In this document: one piece after another, positions 63,904-64,000 of the stretch | Layout of the letters: each line of letters starts with the position of its first letter | Position numbering within the stretch: the stretch's first letter is position 1 | Assembly: GCF_016612535.1 (NCBI RefSeq) | Contig: NZ_JAENXS010000001.1 | Span: forward strand, 992,001-1,056,000 | DNA from: Bradyrhizobium diazoefficiens | GTDB taxonomy: Bacteria > Pseudomonadota > Alphaproteobacteria > Rhizobiales > Xanthobacteraceae | DNA: 64,000 nucleotides | Reading direction: 5' to 3' | The notes under the pieces: generated by a model | What the model was told of the DNA's origin: nothing | What the model saw: the letters and a program-made list of their open reading frames with translations, nothing else | The model's database searches: none | Program-made: the position numbers and the translations under genes

Positions 63904-64000
63904 TCAGAGTTTGGCCAGATAGGGTTCGAGCGCGCGCAGGCTTTGCAGCGAATTCGCGGGCGCATAGAGATCGACATGCGGTAGCGCGGCCTTGATGCCC
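63904..64000 (-). CDS. Partial C-terminal end of a VWA (CoxE-like) protein
   Basis: Only the last 32 residues are present, reading ...LPHVDLYAPANSLQSLRALEPYLAKL and a stop. The DLYAPANSLQSLRALE ending resembles C termini of CoxE/VWA-domain proteins, which act in maturation of CO-type molybdo-flavoenzymes. The TGA is 10 bases before the xdhC-like start. Cut by the window edge. Assignment rests mainly on position and the short C-terminal match. Confidence 0.45.
   Translation of the reverse strand, partial: GIKAALPHVDLYAPANSLQSLRALEPYLAKL

Overview
The window looks like a chromosomal segment of a Bradyrhizobium-type alphaproteobacterium (Hyphomicrobiales, Nitrobacteraceae). The reasons are the high GC content, a serC operon preceded by what looks like the rhizobial serC leader RNA, several Omp25/Omp31-like porins, a PdhS-like histidine kinase, an enlarged UvrB, and many copies of the short palindromic intergenic repeats common in this group. 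No rRNA, tRNA, CRISPR array, transposase or phage structural gene was recognised. About seventy protein genes are supported. Most are ordinary housekeeping or metabolic genes, packed tightly with gaps usually filled by repeats.

Layout. 0-9 kb: a phasin gene, a large multi-PAS histidine kinase with a degenerate ATP-lid motif, a LysR regulator divergent from a secreted alpha/beta-hydrolase-cupin fusion, a low-complexity exported protein and a thiolase. 9-16 kb: serC-serA with leader RNA and terminator, a GST/GNAT pair and two tandem porin-like genes. 15.6-26 kb: an Fsr-like efflux pump, glmM, an FMN alpha-hydroxyacid dehydrogenase, aroE, an EF-G paralogue, a DUF992 protein and an aspartate aminotransferase. 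26-40 kb: glutathione transferases (four in the whole window), two tiny membrane proteins beside an orphan membrane PAS sensor, an aldo/keto reductase, an IsdG-type haem monooxygenase, a DUF1800-DUF1501 export-linked pair, a porin, a TauE/SafE permease and a LysR regulator. 40-43 kb: uvrB.

43.0-46.0 kb is the clearest accessory region. It is a small, less GC-rich island inserted after uvrB, holding an AIPR-family (abortive infection) gene, an MT-A70 adenine methyltransferase and, divergently, a BglII/BstYI-like restriction endonuclease gene broken by a single-base frameshift. It reads as a restriction-modification/abortive-infection locus whose nuclease is decayed or phase-varied, or affected by a base-calling error.

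46-64 kb returns to core genes: small membrane proteins, two overlapping MaoC hydratase-like genes, rplY-pth-ychF, ubiK, a dienelactone-hydrolase gene followed by lgt-midA-pgeF, and prs. Next comes a translationally coupled zinc metallopeptidase / ATP-grasp ligase pair of unknown function. At the right edge is a cox-type molybdo-flavoenzyme maturation cluster (partial VWA/CoxE-like gene, xdhC-like, coxG-like) whose catalytic subunits, if present, lie outside the window.

The best candidates for undescribed biology are the AIPR/MT-A70/BglII-like island, the metallopeptidase/ATP-grasp pair, the hydrolase-cupin fusion, and a repeat-derived insert within the N-terminal extension of UvrB.
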